Source of the DNA: Persicobacter psychrovividus
GTDB taxonomy: Bacteria; Bacteroidota; Bacteroidia; Cytophagales; Cyclobacteriaceae
Length of the DNA: 64,000 nucleotides
Assembly (NCBI RefSeq): GCF_036492425.1
Contig: NZ_AP025295.1
Location: forward strand, 124,001-188,000
Reading direction: 5' to 3'
A program made the translations under genes and the position numbers. A model generated the notes under the pieces. That model had not been told where the DNA came from. It worked only from the letters and a program-made list of their open reading frames with translations, and did no database searches. Positions 26,855 to 36,077 of this stretch are shown in pieces; the stretch's first letter is position 1; the number at the start of each line of letters is the position of its first letter.

Positions 26855-28636
26855 TTATTTAAATTGGTCGGTGCAGGTTCTTACATCTGCCCCTTCCCGT
26901 AATTTTCGTAAATTTTTCTGCATCATCAGATCGTCCCAGGTGGCGGGAACACCTTTCAGCAGATTGGGCGAGCAAAGGAAAATCACCTTCGTTTTTGCCC
27001 TTGAAATCGCTACATTCAATCGGTTGGCAGAAAAGATGAACTGCCCGATATCAGCAACATATTCAGGATCGGCTGCGGTATAACCCACAATCACCATCTC
27101 CACGCTTTGCCCCTGAATTTTTTCCACTGTATCAATCAATGGCTGATGCTTCACTTTGAGGTATTTACTCAGCTGATTTTGCACTTCAAGAATTTGCTTG
27201 CGAAAAGGGATAACCACCGCAATGTCTTTGATTGACATCCCCCCTTCCAGCGCCTTGATGATCAGCTGCACCAAAAATGCCGCCTCATCCTGATTAATCT
27301 GCCTCGCAAACTGGTCACAGCTATCTACCCACACCAGGGGCGCTTTACTGAAAATGGAGGCCCACGGCTCGGCAAAAGTGGTAGACAGCTGAAACTCCCG
27401 ATCATGGTTAAAGGCCGAAGCTTTCAGGAAGGTCGGCACTTCTTTATTTGTTTTTCCACTCGGATAAAAAAGCTCTCCAACCCATCGGGCGAGGGTGGAA
27501 TTCATACGATAGGTGGTATCGAAAGCCAATAAGGTATTGGGGTGATATTTTTCAAGGTGAGTAAGAATACTGCATGAAAATGGGTCATCAGCCATCCCCT
27601 CATCGAATATGGGTTCCATTTGTCGCTGATCGCCAAAAAACAATAAACTTTCAGCACCCCAGCTCGCCATTGTTGCGGCCAGTGTCAGGGGAAGCTGCCC
27701 TGCCTCATCGACAATCAGTACATCAGCCTTCACCTTTTGATGGTGATACAAAGCGCCATAATATGTCAGCCCGAAAAGACTTTGCGCTCCCCGATGTGCA
27801 TATCTTGCCGACTGAATTTTCACACCTGCCGAAAGACCTTCATTTTTATCTGCCGAGCCGAGTTTCACCACATTCAGCGCAGGAAATTTATCGAAGACTT
27901 CCGAAAGGGCATTGTTGACCGACTGATGGGTAAAGCCAATAATATTCACCGACTTGCCCGCCTGTAACAACAAATAAATTAACTGACCAAGGACATCCGT
28001 CTTCCCAGTGCCTGGAGGGCCCTGAATACCCATGATTTTGGGTAAACTGAGGCATTTTAAAAGTACCTGCCGCTGAGAACTGTTCAAGGATCGACCGAGT
28101 TGATCTTCGAGGTCGGCCACTTGTTTGCGCTGCAGTGCTGTAATTTCCAGTTCAGGTAACTGAATCCCATTTGGGGTCATGAGTTGTTTCAGCCAATGTT
28201 CTGCGGCCGTGTTCCCTTCCATATTGATGAAAGCTTCGCGAACTTTATCCACGGCATCAAAAGGAATCAAGGTCAGGCGCATGCTTGTACCGTCGTCCAA
28301 ATCATTTAGGGCATACTGCCCACCAGGATTATAACCGAGCTGAAACCACAGCTTGTCCTCGCCCATGCCCAGCACTTCAGCCTTTACTTCCCATCGGCTA
28401 TTGTCCTTTGCCTTCAGCATAAAATTCTCGCCCCTTTTCAGCTTTGTTTCATTATAGGGAAGGTGCAGGCAGCCATAGCCGTCAGATTTCAGGAATTTTG
28501 TAATCACGAAAGTGGCATTATCAATCATCAGTCCCCGTTCCTCAACCCCTTCAACAGAGAGGCTGCTCAATTCACGAACTTTCTGAATGTTCAATGCCTG
28601 TTCTTTCTTCAAGTATGCTAAAAATTGATCAATCAT
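26855..28636 (-). CDS. DNA2/NAM7-type superfamily 1 helicase
   Basis: 593 residues. Helicase motifs in order: the Q-like region SLNSSQRQVLLKCL (183-196), Walker A GPPGTGKT (206-213), motif Ia GFTHQSVNNAL, Walker B VDEAGQLPL (309-317), motif III FFGDQRQMEP, motif IV PFRKQILEVQNQL, motif V near VEKIQGQSVEMVIV, and motif VI LNVAISRAKTKVIFL. The N-terminal 150 residues form a beta-rich domain like that of Dna2/Upf1-type 5'-3' helicases. Its start overlaps the stop of the upstream Cas4-like nuclease gene by eight bases. Together they reproduce the parts of eukaryotic Dna2 in two chains, suggesting DNA end processing or RNA-DNA hybrid repair. Confidence 0.9.
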   Translation of the reverse strand: MIDQFLAYLKKEQALNIQKVRELSSLSVEGVEERGLMIDNATFVITKFLKSDGYGCLHLPYNETKLKRGENFMLKAKDNSRWEVKAEVLGMGEDKLWFQLGYNPGGQYALNDLDDGTSMRLTLIPFDAVDKVREAFINMEGNTAAEHWLKQLMTPNGIQLPELEITALQRKQVADLEDQLGRSLNSSQRQVLLKCLSLPKIMGIQGPPGTGKTDVLGQLIYLLLQAGKSVNIIGFTHQSVNNALSEVFDKFPALNVVKLGSADKNEGLSAGVKIQSARYAHRGAQSLFGLTYYGALYHHQKVKADVLIVDEAGQLPLTLAATMASWGAESLLFFGDQRQMEPIFDEGMADDPFSCSILTHLEKYHPNTLLAFDTTYRMNSTLARWVGELFYPSGKTNKEVPTFLKASAFNHDREFQLSTTFAEPWASIFSKAPLVWVDSCDQFARQINQDEAAFLVQLIIKALEGGMSIKDIAVVIPFRKQILEVQNQLSKYLKVKHQPLIDTVEKIQGQSVEMVIVGYTAADPEYVADIGQFIFSANRLNVAISRAKTKVIFLCSPNLLKGVPATWDDLMMQKNLRKLREGADVRTCTDQFK

Positions 28637-29927
28637 GTAAGGCCTCTTCTATGGTCTGAATTAAAAAGTTTAATTTTTCCAGTCGGTCCAAATCCTTATC
28701 GGGATCAAGCACCAGCTGCTCAATCGATATTTGTTGCTGAAAAAAATAATAGAGTTCGTTGAGCGCATAGCCGGGAAATAAACCAAAAAGTTGCTTTTCA
28801 ATAACCTCCGCAAGGTTCACCACTTCAATCTGATCATCAGACCAGCCTTTAGTCCATTGTTGCAACCGCAAGGCATCAAGACCGTAGCCGATCCACCTGC
28901 CCACAAATTCTGGATAAGCGGTCATTTCAAGGGGGATGGTTTTTTCTGCAGTACGCAGCGCTATTGGCCGCTCAGGTTCCTGATCGTCATAATCCAAAAC
29001 AAAAGGCGTCAGGCTACCAAAATACAACGACTGAATTTTTTCTTTGAAGCCAAAGCCCAGTCGATGGTATGTCTGTACCTGAAAAATAAGCCGTCGATAT
29101 TCCAGAAATGAAAAGCCAATATTGGCAAATAATTGTGCAGGTGCCTGCAATAACGCTGTGGGCCCGTTAACATTTTCCGCTTTTAGCGCCATAATATGAT
29201 GGGCATTCAGCAAAGGAATTACACTGAGGTGGTTTTCCTGCTGCATAAGTTCGGGAATACAGGCGTATCGCCACTGGCACTTATTGCACGACTTTTTATA
29301 AACAATCGGGTGTTGCTCGCCAAGCTCCTCCCACGACAAATCGCGCAAGGGTAACAGCCCTTCAAGGCACTCTTCATAAATCCCTCGAACTTCCGTTAGC
29401 TGAACTTTAATTTGCTCTTTGTTCTTGATAATAACAAAGGAATGGTCGTAGGTTTTCTGCTGATCAACAGCAAGCATCGATGCATACCAGAGCAACTGGG
29501 TAAGGTGACTCACGGCCACCTGCGCAGAATGCTTCACCTCCCCAAGGCTGTAAGCATGGCCCAAAGGCAGCTGTTCATCAGTATCCTCAAGAATTAAAAT
29601 ATCAGCCACCCCGACGGTAGTCGTCCCATCACCGAGCTGTGCCTGAAGGATCACGGGCTCGCCACGGCGCATGGCATCCAGGGTCAGGGCTTTGCGAATT
29701 GCAAAATTGTCCCCCTTCACCTCATAAGCCTCAGGGTAGTACATCTCAAATATATCATCCTCAAAGCGCAGACCTTCATCCATCAGGTGTTGCTGATGTG
29801 GTGGGGTATCGGCTTTGAGTGCCTCATGACCAAAATAATTAAGCCACGCTTTGCGTTTGCATTGCAGAAAAGTGCCCAATTGATGACCATTGGTGGGTTT
29901 AGGCCTTGATTTGATATATTCCTTCAT
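28629..29927 (-). CDS. Cas4/RecB-like Fe-S nuclease
   Basis: 432 residues. The four cysteines of an iron-sulfur cluster are present: C23 in FLQCKRKAWL, and C214, C217 and C223 in SCNKCQWRYAC (C-x2-C-x5-C), the spacing of Cas4 and Dna2. The PD-(D/E)XK active site is also visible: GVAD with D109, GEVK with E130 and K132, then QLLWY (Q144...Y148). The remaining 200 residues (LLNAHHIMAL, LEYRRLIFQVQTYHRLG, Trp-rich end) are an accessory domain as in the TM0106-type RecB-like nucleases. No cas genes or CRISPR array are in the window, so this is not a CRISPR adaptation protein. Likely a DNA-end nuclease working with the helicase encoded downstream. Confidence 0.85.
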   Translation of the reverse strand: MKEYIKSRPKPTNGHQLGTFLQCKRKAWLNYFGHEALKADTPPHQQHLMDEGLRFEDDIFEMYYPEAYEVKGDNFAIRKALTLDAMRRGEPVILQAQLGDGTTTVGVADILILEDTDEQLPLGHAYSLGEVKHSAQVAVSHLTQLLWYASMLAVDQQKTYDHSFVIIKNKEQIKVQLTEVRGIYEECLEGLLPLRDLSWEELGEQHPIVYKKSCNKCQWRYACIPELMQQENHLSVIPLLNAHHIMALKAENVNGPTALLQAPAQLFANIGFSFLEYRRLIFQVQTYHRLGFGFKEKIQSLYFGSLTPFVLDYDDQEPERPIALRTAEKTIPLEMTAYPEFVGRWIGYGLDALRLQQWTKGWSDDQIEVVNLAEVIEKQLFGLFPGYALNELYYFFQQQISIEQLVLDPDKDLDRLEKLNFLIQTIEEALHD

Positions 29928-29989
29928 AAGCTTTGCTAAAACAACAAAGTTAAAAAAGCTGAAGAATAAAACAGACCTACACCATACTT

Positions 29990-30388
29990 TTAAAGTCCAA
30001 TATCCTGCTTAAATTCTGCATAATGGTTGGAGTAAATCCATTGTTCTTCCTGCTGATAAATTTGAACATAAATATAATCCCGCTTAAAGACCAAAGGCTG
30101 CTTCACCTTTTTGCGGAACGTTTCCCCACTTCTCACAAAACCTTGCACCTTGCGCAATCGGCGAACCCGCTTAAAATAGGGATCAACCAACTGAAGAAAA
30201 TAAGTAAAATACAGGTTATTGGGAGAGGTATTATGCACCACTACCTCCATCGATTTATGGTCACAGATGGCATAAACATGGTGGTCGATATCATTGGAAA
30301 TCAGCCGATAATTGATGGTGTGGAATAGGTTTTGTTCAGCTTGTGGCGGTGTGAATGAAAGCACAAAGAACATCAGGAAAGAAAGCAT
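29990..30388 (-). CDS. Secreted hypothetical protein
   Basis: 132 residues beginning with a signal peptide (LSFLMFFVLSFTPPQAEQ, cleavage after about residue 18). The mature part is beta-rich and has no cysteine pair except one at ICDHKS, with SMEVVVHNTSPNNLYFTYFLQLVDPYF and KRVRRLRKVQGF resembling an immunoglobulin-like or surface domain, but I do not recognise a family. It lies on the same strand as the nuclease gene, 60 bases upstream of it. Function unknown. Confidence 0.6.
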   Translation of the reverse strand: MLSFLMFFVLSFTPPQAEQNLFHTINYRLISNDIDHHVYAICDHKSMEVVVHNTSPNNLYFTYFLQLVDPYFKRVRRLRKVQGFVRSGETFRKKVKQPLVFKRDYIYVQIYQQEEQWIYSNHYAEFKQDIGL

Positions 30389-30783
30389 AATATAGGTTAT
30401 TTGTTAGGAGTATCAAGGTGCATATTGTTTGACTACAAAGCAAAAGTGTCCGCTGTCCGGTCACCTGTCCGCAGCGTTAGAAATATTTTATATCTCCAAA
30501 AAAATTGTTTCAAAATTAACTAAGCAGATAAATCCTTCCTGAATTCCTAACAAACAAAGTGGTCTCAGCACCCATAATGTCCTCCATAGTGCATTCTTCC
30601 ACAAAACTTCTGCCTAATTCCTGTAAAACACCATGTGTTTATTTAGTAAAATATTGATAAAAAATTGTTATTTAAAACTGTGTTATTTTTTAGCTACACA
30701 AGGCTTTCCGAGAATCAGCAATAATCAGGGGAATATGAAACACCCACCTTTGAGTATAGTTGCCTATAAAAAAACAGAACGCT
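30389..30783. other. Intergenic region between divergent genes
   Basis: About 395 AT-rich bases that must hold promoters for the secreted protein (minus) and the peptidase (plus). A short plus-strand frame at 30633-30821 overlaps the peptidase start and is not credible. Confidence 0.4.
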
Positions 30784-32313
30784 ATGCCTATAAGAATGCG
30801 GAAAGACCCAGACCAGCCTAATCGGGGAAATGGCGGGGGAAATTATCGTGGTGGAAGAGGCGGCGGTTGGGGGGGAATTATTTCCATGCTGCTGCCCTTA
30901 CTGCTTCGGAACCCAAAACTATTGATTGTCGCAGCGATCATCTTTGGAGCCATATATTTTTTCGGTGGCCGTGAAACTGCCATTAATGTGGCCTCAGCGG
31001 TGTTTAGCAAAGGAGCAACCCTTGATCCTAAACAATTTGACCGCGCGAAAATTTACGAGCCCATCATCAATGATCCACAAAACCCCTTGCCGGTAAGGGT
31101 ATCGCTTGAGCAATTCAGCCCTACGAGGCTGAATCAGGGGCAACAGGGCAGTTGTGTTGCCTGGGCAAGCGCCTACGGAGCACGCACGATTCTGGAAAGT
31201 TCAGCCACTGGCCAAGCGCCCGATGATGTTCGTTTCAGCCCGTCTTTCCTGTACAACCAAATTAAGCTTGAGGGCTGCCAGGGCTCTTATATTATCCGTG
31301 CCATGGAAAAAATGACGCAGCAAGGCGCCGTTCCCTTCAGTGAATTTGGCTATAATGAGGAAGATTGCAGCAATATGCCCTCGGCAGGTTTAGTAGAAGC
31401 GGCGAGTGCCTATAAAATGAAAGGCTTCAACCGCTTGACAGTCGGAGATAATGTGCAGAAAATTGACCTCAATGCCATCCGTCAGAATTTGGCGCAAGGG
31501 GCGCCAGTGGTGATTGGCATGATGGTCGGCGGAAGTTTTATGCAATCCATGAAAGGGCAAAAGTTTTGGCAACCCACACAAGCTGACTATCAGATGCGCG
31601 GCTTCGGGGGGCATGCCATGACGGTGATTGGCTATGATGACCAAATGAATGGTGGTGCCTTTCAGATTATGAATAGCTGGGGCGAAGATTGGGGACAGGA
31701 TGGTCTGGCGTGGGTTGGGTATCAGGATTTCATGCATTTTACCCGAGAAGCCTATGCTGTATTCCCCATGGGAAGATCTATTGACAATCCTGAAAAATTC
31801 AGTTTTCAAATCGGTTTATTTGATCAGCAAAACAACAAATACCTGCCCATGAAACAGATTGGCAACGGCATTTTCGAATCCCGCGATCGCCTGTCGCCTG
31901 GCAGCCTGTTCAAGGTGGAAGTCACCAACAACCTGAATTGCTATACCTACATTTTCGGCGAAGAAACCGACGGCAGCTCCTATGTCCTTTTTCCTTACAC
32001 TGAAAAGCATTCGGCCTATTGTGGCATTGTGGGCACCCGCTTGTTTCCCCGTGATTATTCCATGGAACTCGATAGCCTCGGGCACCGCGACAAAATGGCT
32101 GTTGTGGTCAGCAAGCAAGCTTTGGATTATAAAAAACTCAATGAAGCAATCAATAATAATACGGCGGATTCTTATGCTGAAAAATTTAAAAAGGTATTGC
32201 AAACTGAACTGATACAGCAAGTTAAATATGTCGATGGCCTACATGTGGAAGCAGAAGCCACCAAGGCTTCAAAAAATACCATGCTGCTCATTATGGAAAT
32301 TCAGAAACAGTAA
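30784..32313 (+). CDS. Papain-like (C1 family) peptidase with N-terminal membrane anchor
   Basis: 509 residues from the ATG at 30784 (an earlier in-frame ATG at 30760 adds eight residues). A Gly/Arg/Asn-rich segment (residues ~12-32) precedes one hydrophobic helix (~44-62), so the protein is probably anchored in the inner membrane. The peptidase domain has the catalytic cysteine C124 in QGSCVAWAS, the histidine in GFGGHAMTVIGYDD (near 280), and the asparagine in IMNSWGEDWG (near 305), so it should be active. About 190 residues follow, with YTYIFGEETDGSSYVLFPY resembling a DUF4384-like domain. Substrate and role are unknown; no operon partner. Confidence 0.88.
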   Translation: MPIRMRKDPDQPNRGNGGGNYRGGRGGGWGGIISMLLPLLLRNPKLLIVAAIIFGAIYFFGGRETAINVASAVFSKGATLDPKQFDRAKIYEPIINDPQNPLPVRVSLEQFSPTRLNQGQQGSCVAWASAYGARTILESSATGQAPDDVRFSPSFLYNQIKLEGCQGSYIIRAMEKMTQQGAVPFSEFGYNEEDCSNMPSAGLVEAASAYKMKGFNRLTVGDNVQKIDLNAIRQNLAQGAPVVIGMMVGGSFMQSMKGQKFWQPTQADYQMRGFGGHAMTVIGYDDQMNGGAFQIMNSWGEDWGQDGLAWVGYQDFMHFTREAYAVFPMGRSIDNPEKFSFQIGLFDQQNNKYLPMKQIGNGIFESRDRLSPGSLFKVEVTNNLNCYTYIFGEETDGSSYVLFPYTEKHSAYCGIVGTRLFPRDYSMELDSLGHRDKMAVVVSKQALDYKKLNEAINNNTADSYAEKFKKVLQTELIQQVKYVDGLHVEAEATKASKNTMLLIMEIQKQ

Positions 32314-32557
32314 ATCCAGAAAAAAGCGGTGGTCAATATAAAAAGCGATATCGCAAACCCCTGCTTTTCAAGCACTAACAGAGTGGTATTAAACCCGTAT
32401 ATGCTATTAACAACTGTCCTTGCACCGCAGGGAATACCCTTTGGGGAAGGCAGCACCTGCCAAACGCAACTGGCATGAAGTGGCGGATCGACGCCTGCAT
32501 TATGCTACTTCAAATTAAATGTTTAATTTTGTCTTAAAGCATTCAAATTTTTGATTC

Positions 32558-33325
32558 ATGAATAAAGAAAATACCCCCTTTGCTGACCAAAGCTTCCCAA
32601 CGGACGACAGCTTACTTTTAGCGGCAAAAGACCAATCATATATAAATCAATTTTATACCGATCTGCTGGCCAATGAACTGTTTGTCATCACTGGTGTCAA
32701 TAAAGCCAAGCAAACTGACCCCAAAGATATTCAAGAAGGCGAACAGGTGAGTTTACTGACTTTTAATGATGGCAGGATTCCAGTATTTACCGCTCCCAGC
32801 AGAATTTTCGATGGAAATCATTTTCAGGAGCGAGTGAATTTTTTGCCGATGAACATTCAGGATATTCATGAAATGTTGCCAGATAAAACACTTATCCTCA
32901 ATCCATTTTCAGAGATTGGCAAAGAAATGCTCCCAGTAGAATTACAGGATTTATTCGATGGGAAGATTTTTGGAGAACATCAGGCTATCGATGTGGATGA
33001 GCAGAATGATGGACAAATGCGCATTGGTATTCCCGAAGAAATTCCTTCAGCCATGAAGCTGGAGCTGATCGACCTTTTGGGGAAACATGCAGTGGAGCTG
33101 GCTTATTTTGCCATCTACTATACCAGCGAAGAGGAAAGTCTGCCACATTGGTTGTTGGCCTTACAGCATCAGGGAAATTTGGAAGAAATAGCCAACCTCG
33201 CAGGGCCGATTATGCAACGGCACCTTCCGGAAGGTTCAGGAATTGAATTTTTGGAACTGAATGAAGAAAACCAACATATGGCTCAGTTCTTTCAGGAGAA
33301 GGCGACACCATTTTTCAATAAATAA
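32558..33325 (+). CDS. SseB family protein
   Basis: 255 residues. The N-terminal half fits the SseB domain (FYTDLLANELFVIT, LLTFNDGRIPVFTAP, FLPMNIQDIHEMLP, TLILNPFSEIGKEMLP), and the C-terminal half fits the SseB C-terminal domain (MRIGIPEEIPSAMKLELIDLLGKH, LAYFAIYYTSEEESLPHWLLAL). In E. coli the gene affects serine sensitivity; otherwise its role is not well known, and the fold also appears in secretion-related proteins. A TAATTTTG box at 32524-32531 could be its -7 element. It ends at a strong bidirectional terminator. Confidence 0.85.
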   Translation: MNKENTPFADQSFPTDDSLLLAAKDQSYINQFYTDLLANELFVITGVNKAKQTDPKDIQEGEQVSLLTFNDGRIPVFTAPSRIFDGNHFQERVNFLPMNIQDIHEMLPDKTLILNPFSEIGKEMLPVELQDLFDGKIFGEHQAIDVDEQNDGQMRIGIPEEIPSAMKLELIDLLGKHAVELAYFAIYYTSEEESLPHWLLALQHQGNLEEIANLAGPIMQRHLPEGSGIEFLELNEENQHMAQFFQEKATPFFNK

Positions 33326-33363
33326 AAAAAAAGCGTTTCGAAATTCATCGAAACGCTTTTTTT
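33325..33363. terminator. Bidirectional terminator between sseB-like and yqhD-like genes
   Basis: AAAAGCGTTTCGA and TCGAAACGCTTTT form a perfect stem with a short loop, with A-run and T-run on the sides; two genes converge on it. Confidence 0.9.
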
Positions 33364-33388
33364 GCTTTAAAGGTGTTTTAGCACGCGC

Positions 33389-34552
33389 CTATATACTGCG
33401 GTCAATAATATTGGCAACTACCGCTGGGGTTACCGATCCACGGTCGCCCAGTTTCGACCAGCCACGTTCTTGAAAACGTTCCAAGATTGTTGCTTTGGTC
33501 GAAGCATACTCCTGCGTATAATCAGACAATTTGGTGTCAATACCCAATGACTGATAGAAAGCCGTCGTTTGATCGATTGCCTGCTGCGCTCTTTCCTCAG
33601 CCGTTCCTTCTGTAATCCCCCAAACACGCTCACCATATTGTACGAGCTTATCTTTCTTGAGCTCAAATAATTCCTGATACAGGTTTGGGCCAATGATCGC
33701 CAAAGTTCGAGCGTGGTCTATGCCATGTAAAGCTGTCAGTTCATGTCCAATCATATGTGTTGCCCAATCCGTTGGTACACCTTGTTGAATTAAACCATTC
33801 AGTGCCATGGTTGCCGACCACATATAATTTGATGCCGCCTCTTCATCTTTAGGGTCTTCCATAACTTTCGGTGCCACCTCTACCAAAGTCTGAATAATCC
33901 CTTCGGCGAAACGGTCTTGCAATAAGGCGCCCGCAGGATAAGTCAGGTACTGTTCCATCACGTGGGTAAAAGCATCCGCAATACCATTGGCCAATTGTCT
34001 TTTAGGTAGCGATTGAATTACCTTAGGTTCAAGAACAGAAAACTGAGGGAAAAACAACGGACCACCAAAAGCACGTTTCTCCTGCGTTTCGGCACGAGAA
34101 ATAACCGCTCCTGAATTCATTTCTGAACCCGTGGCAGGAAGCGTCAATACTGTTCCGAAAGGCACTGCCTCCTCCAACTGTTTGCCCAGATTTTTGGACA
34201 AAATATCCCAGGTATCCCCCTGATAATGTACTGCTGCGGAAATGAATTTCGTCCCGTCAATCACAGAACCACCACCAACGGCAAGAATAAAATCCAATGA
34301 TTGCTCACGGATAAGTTCAACGGCTTTCATTAAGGTACTGAACTGTGGGTTGGCCTCGATGCCTGAAAATTCTGTCACCTCAAAATCTTTAAGGGCAGCC
34401 ATGACCTCATCATAAATACCATTTTTTTTGATACTACCACCACCGTAGGTCATCAGGACTTTGGCGCCCGCTGGAATTAAAGTTGACAGTTGTGCGATTT
34501 GATCTTTACCAAAAACCAGTTTGGTAGGATTGCGAAATTCAAAATTGTTCAT
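33389..34552 (-). CDS. yqhD: Iron-containing NADPH-dependent alcohol dehydrogenase (YqhD-like)
   Basis: 387 residues, the standard length. GGGSVIDGTKF (93-103) binds the NADP phosphate-adenine part; metal ligands are seen in GIADAFTHVMEQYL (Asp and His) and GHELTALHGIDHARTLAI (two His). MNNFEFRNPTKLVFG at the start matches YqhD/butanol dehydrogenase. The enzyme reduces short-chain and reactive aldehydes to alcohols in the cytoplasm. An XRE-type regulator gene is 70 bases upstream on the same strand and may control it, as YqhD is often regulated by an adjacent aldehyde-sensing factor, though that one is AraC-type in E. coli. Confidence 0.92.
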   Translation of the reverse strand: MNNFEFRNPTKLVFGKDQIAQLSTLIPAGAKVLMTYGGGSIKKNGIYDEVMAALKDFEVTEFSGIEANPQFSTLMKAVELIREQSLDFILAVGGGSVIDGTKFISAAVHYQGDTWDILSKNLGKQLEEAVPFGTVLTLPATGSEMNSGAVISRAETQEKRAFGGPLFFPQFSVLEPKVIQSLPKRQLANGIADAFTHVMEQYLTYPAGALLQDRFAEGIIQTLVEVAPKVMEDPKDEEAASNYMWSATMALNGLIQQGVPTDWATHMIGHELTALHGIDHARTLAIIGPNLYQELFELKKDKLVQYGERVWGITEGTAEERAQQAIDQTTAFYQSLGIDTKLSDYTQEYASTKATILERFQERGWSKLGDRGSVTPAVVANIIDRSI

Positions 34553-34622
34553 ATTGCTATTGTTTATTGTTTCAATATAACGAGAGAATCCTGGTTCTCA
34601 TAAATTTCCAACGGACAGCTGC

Positions 34623-35417
34623 CTATAAAGAAGGAAAATCTTGCTTTGCCTGTAAAATCAGCTGAAGCAATTCCCCAAACTGAGCAGCCTTCCGACTGGC
34701 ATCAAAACGTAAAACCGCCTGATAAGCCCATATTTCTTTCACTTCGTGATAAGGTACGGTATTGAATGAAGACGGCCTGAAATTCGAAAATAACATCATG
34801 CTTTCTGTTTCAGGAATCATCAGGATATTTCTGCAAATCAGGCCATAAGTTTGATGCAGGATCAGGTAAGGCTGAAAATTCTCGATATCACTTATTTTCT
34901 TGACATATTTACCCAAAAAAATCGCCCCTTTTGGTAAGTCTGGCGACATTTCATGATCTAAAAGGGTAAAAGCCCTGAAGGTTCCCTCCTCCAGCATCGG
35001 CAACTGAATTTTCGGCAACTCCTGAATAAATGCTGGCCGATTAAATTCCTGCAAATACCGATCGTACACCTCAGGCGTCAGCCAATCAACATTTTGCTCA
35101 CCATCGGTATCTACAGAAACCACCAAGGTTCGGGCCTGCGTTTCAATAATACTTCCTTTATGCTGTTCTGCTTCCCGCTGATCGAAAATCAACCTTAGAT
35201 CCACCCGAATCAAATCATCAATAGAGACCGAAAAAATTTCTGAGATTTTAATCAGGCACCCCAAGCTTGGCTTCACACTATTTAATTCGTAATCTTTATA
35301 GCTCGATCGCTTAATTCCCAGAAAACGGGACAACATTTCCTGTGTCCATGACTTTCTAAGTCTAAGAAACTTAAGGTTGGAGCCTAAAAATACCTGAATT
35401 TCACCTTCAGCCATCAT
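34623..35417 (-). CDS. XRE family regulator with degenerate S24/LexA-like C-domain
   Basis: 264 residues from the ATG at 35417 (the frame extends to 35441). The helix-turn-helix is near residues 9-62: LGSNLKFLRLRKSWTQEMLSRFL, IKRSSYKDYELNSVKPSL, ISEIFSVSIDDLI. The C-terminal half (GTFRAFTLLDHEMSPDLPKGAIFLG) follows the S24 peptidase pattern, but the residue expected to be the catalytic serine before Met-Ser-Pro is glutamate, so self-cleavage is unlikely; it may bind a ligand instead. This type is common in Bacteroidota. It may control the yqhD-like gene downstream, which is on the same strand 70 bases away. Confidence 0.8.
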   Translation of the reverse strand: MMAEGEIQVFLGSNLKFLRLRKSWTQEMLSRFLGIKRSSYKDYELNSVKPSLGCLIKISEIFSVSIDDLIRVDLRLIFDQREAEQHKGSIIETQARTLVVSVDTDGEQNVDWLTPEVYDRYLQEFNRPAFIQELPKIQLPMLEEGTFRAFTLLDHEMSPDLPKGAIFLGKYVKKISDIENFQPYLILHQTYGLICRNILMIPETESMMLFSNFRPSSFNTVPYHEVKEIWAYQAVLRFDASRKAAQFGELLQLILQAKQDFPSL

Positions 35418-35516
35418 ATGCAATATTAATACATGATTCAATGATTCTATATGGCGAACAAAGTAAGAGAAATGAGATACAATAAAAAGAAAAAAGGCGT
35501 TTTTTACGTCAAAAAA

Positions 35517-36077
35517 ATGATAATTTTGGCGTTTATATCGTCATTAGTAATTTTACAGGCATGCAATCAAAAAATTAAAAACTACCACATACCGAAAGGG
35601 GCACACAAAAGTGAGTGGCTTCCTGCCCTTGTTCATGGAAATAGCATCAGCATAAAATGCCAATTTTCGGAAGGCGCACGGTATCTTCTCCACAATGAAA
35701 ATCAGTGGGATACCAATAAATTATTTGGATTCAGTAACAGCCTTTGGCAGAACCATCATAAGAACTCTGCACGCTTTGGCTGGCGATGGAATCCCACGAT
35801 AGCGCAGGTAGAAATCATTGGCTACACCTATTTTAATAAATCAAGGAAAATTCAGGTATTGGACAGTCTCAGCATTGGCGAACGCTTTGAAGGCCGCATC
35901 ACGCACCGTAAAGGAAAATACCAGTTTGAAGGCAAAAATTTTAAATGGGAAACCCCAGCACCAGCAGCTGTTTCAGGTTGGCGGTGGCTGTTGTTCCCTT
36001 ACTTTGGTGGCGATGAAAAAGCGCCTCATTCCATGGAGATAAAACTGGAATATGAAGTAACAGACCTCAGGGAGTAA
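35517..36077 (+). CDS. Hypothetical lipoprotein
   Basis: 186 residues from the ATG at 35517, which begins a lipoprotein signal (IILAFISSLVILQAC, lipid Cys at about residue 16); the open frame continues 66 bases upstream. The mature part contains a Trp-rich central region (ENQWDTNKLFGFSNSLWQNHHKNSARFGWRW) visible in parts and ends with VSGWRWLLFPYFGGDEKAPHSMEI, a motif found in Bacteroidota-only proteins of unknown function. It is divergent from the XRE gene. Its stop overlaps the last 11 bases of the convergent basic-protein gene. Confidence 0.65.
   Translation: MIILAFISSLVILQACNQKIKNYHIPKGAHKSEWLPALVHGNSISIKCQFSEGARYLLHNENQWDTNKLFGFSNSLWQNHHKNSARFGWRWNPTIAQVEIIGYTYFNKSRKIQVLDSLSIGERFEGRITHRKGKYQFEGKNFKWETPAPAAVSGWRWLLFPYFGGDEKAPHSMEIKLEYEVTDLRE

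Noticed and set aside
28629-29927. Cas4 of a CRISPR system
   Set aside because: The Fe-S nuclease motifs fit Cas4, but no cas1, cas2 or array is in the window, and the protein is much longer than Cas4 and paired with a helicase.
32314-32557. Possible small RNA or terminator after the C1 peptidase
   Set aside because: No stable hairpin with a T-run and no conserved pattern could be seen.
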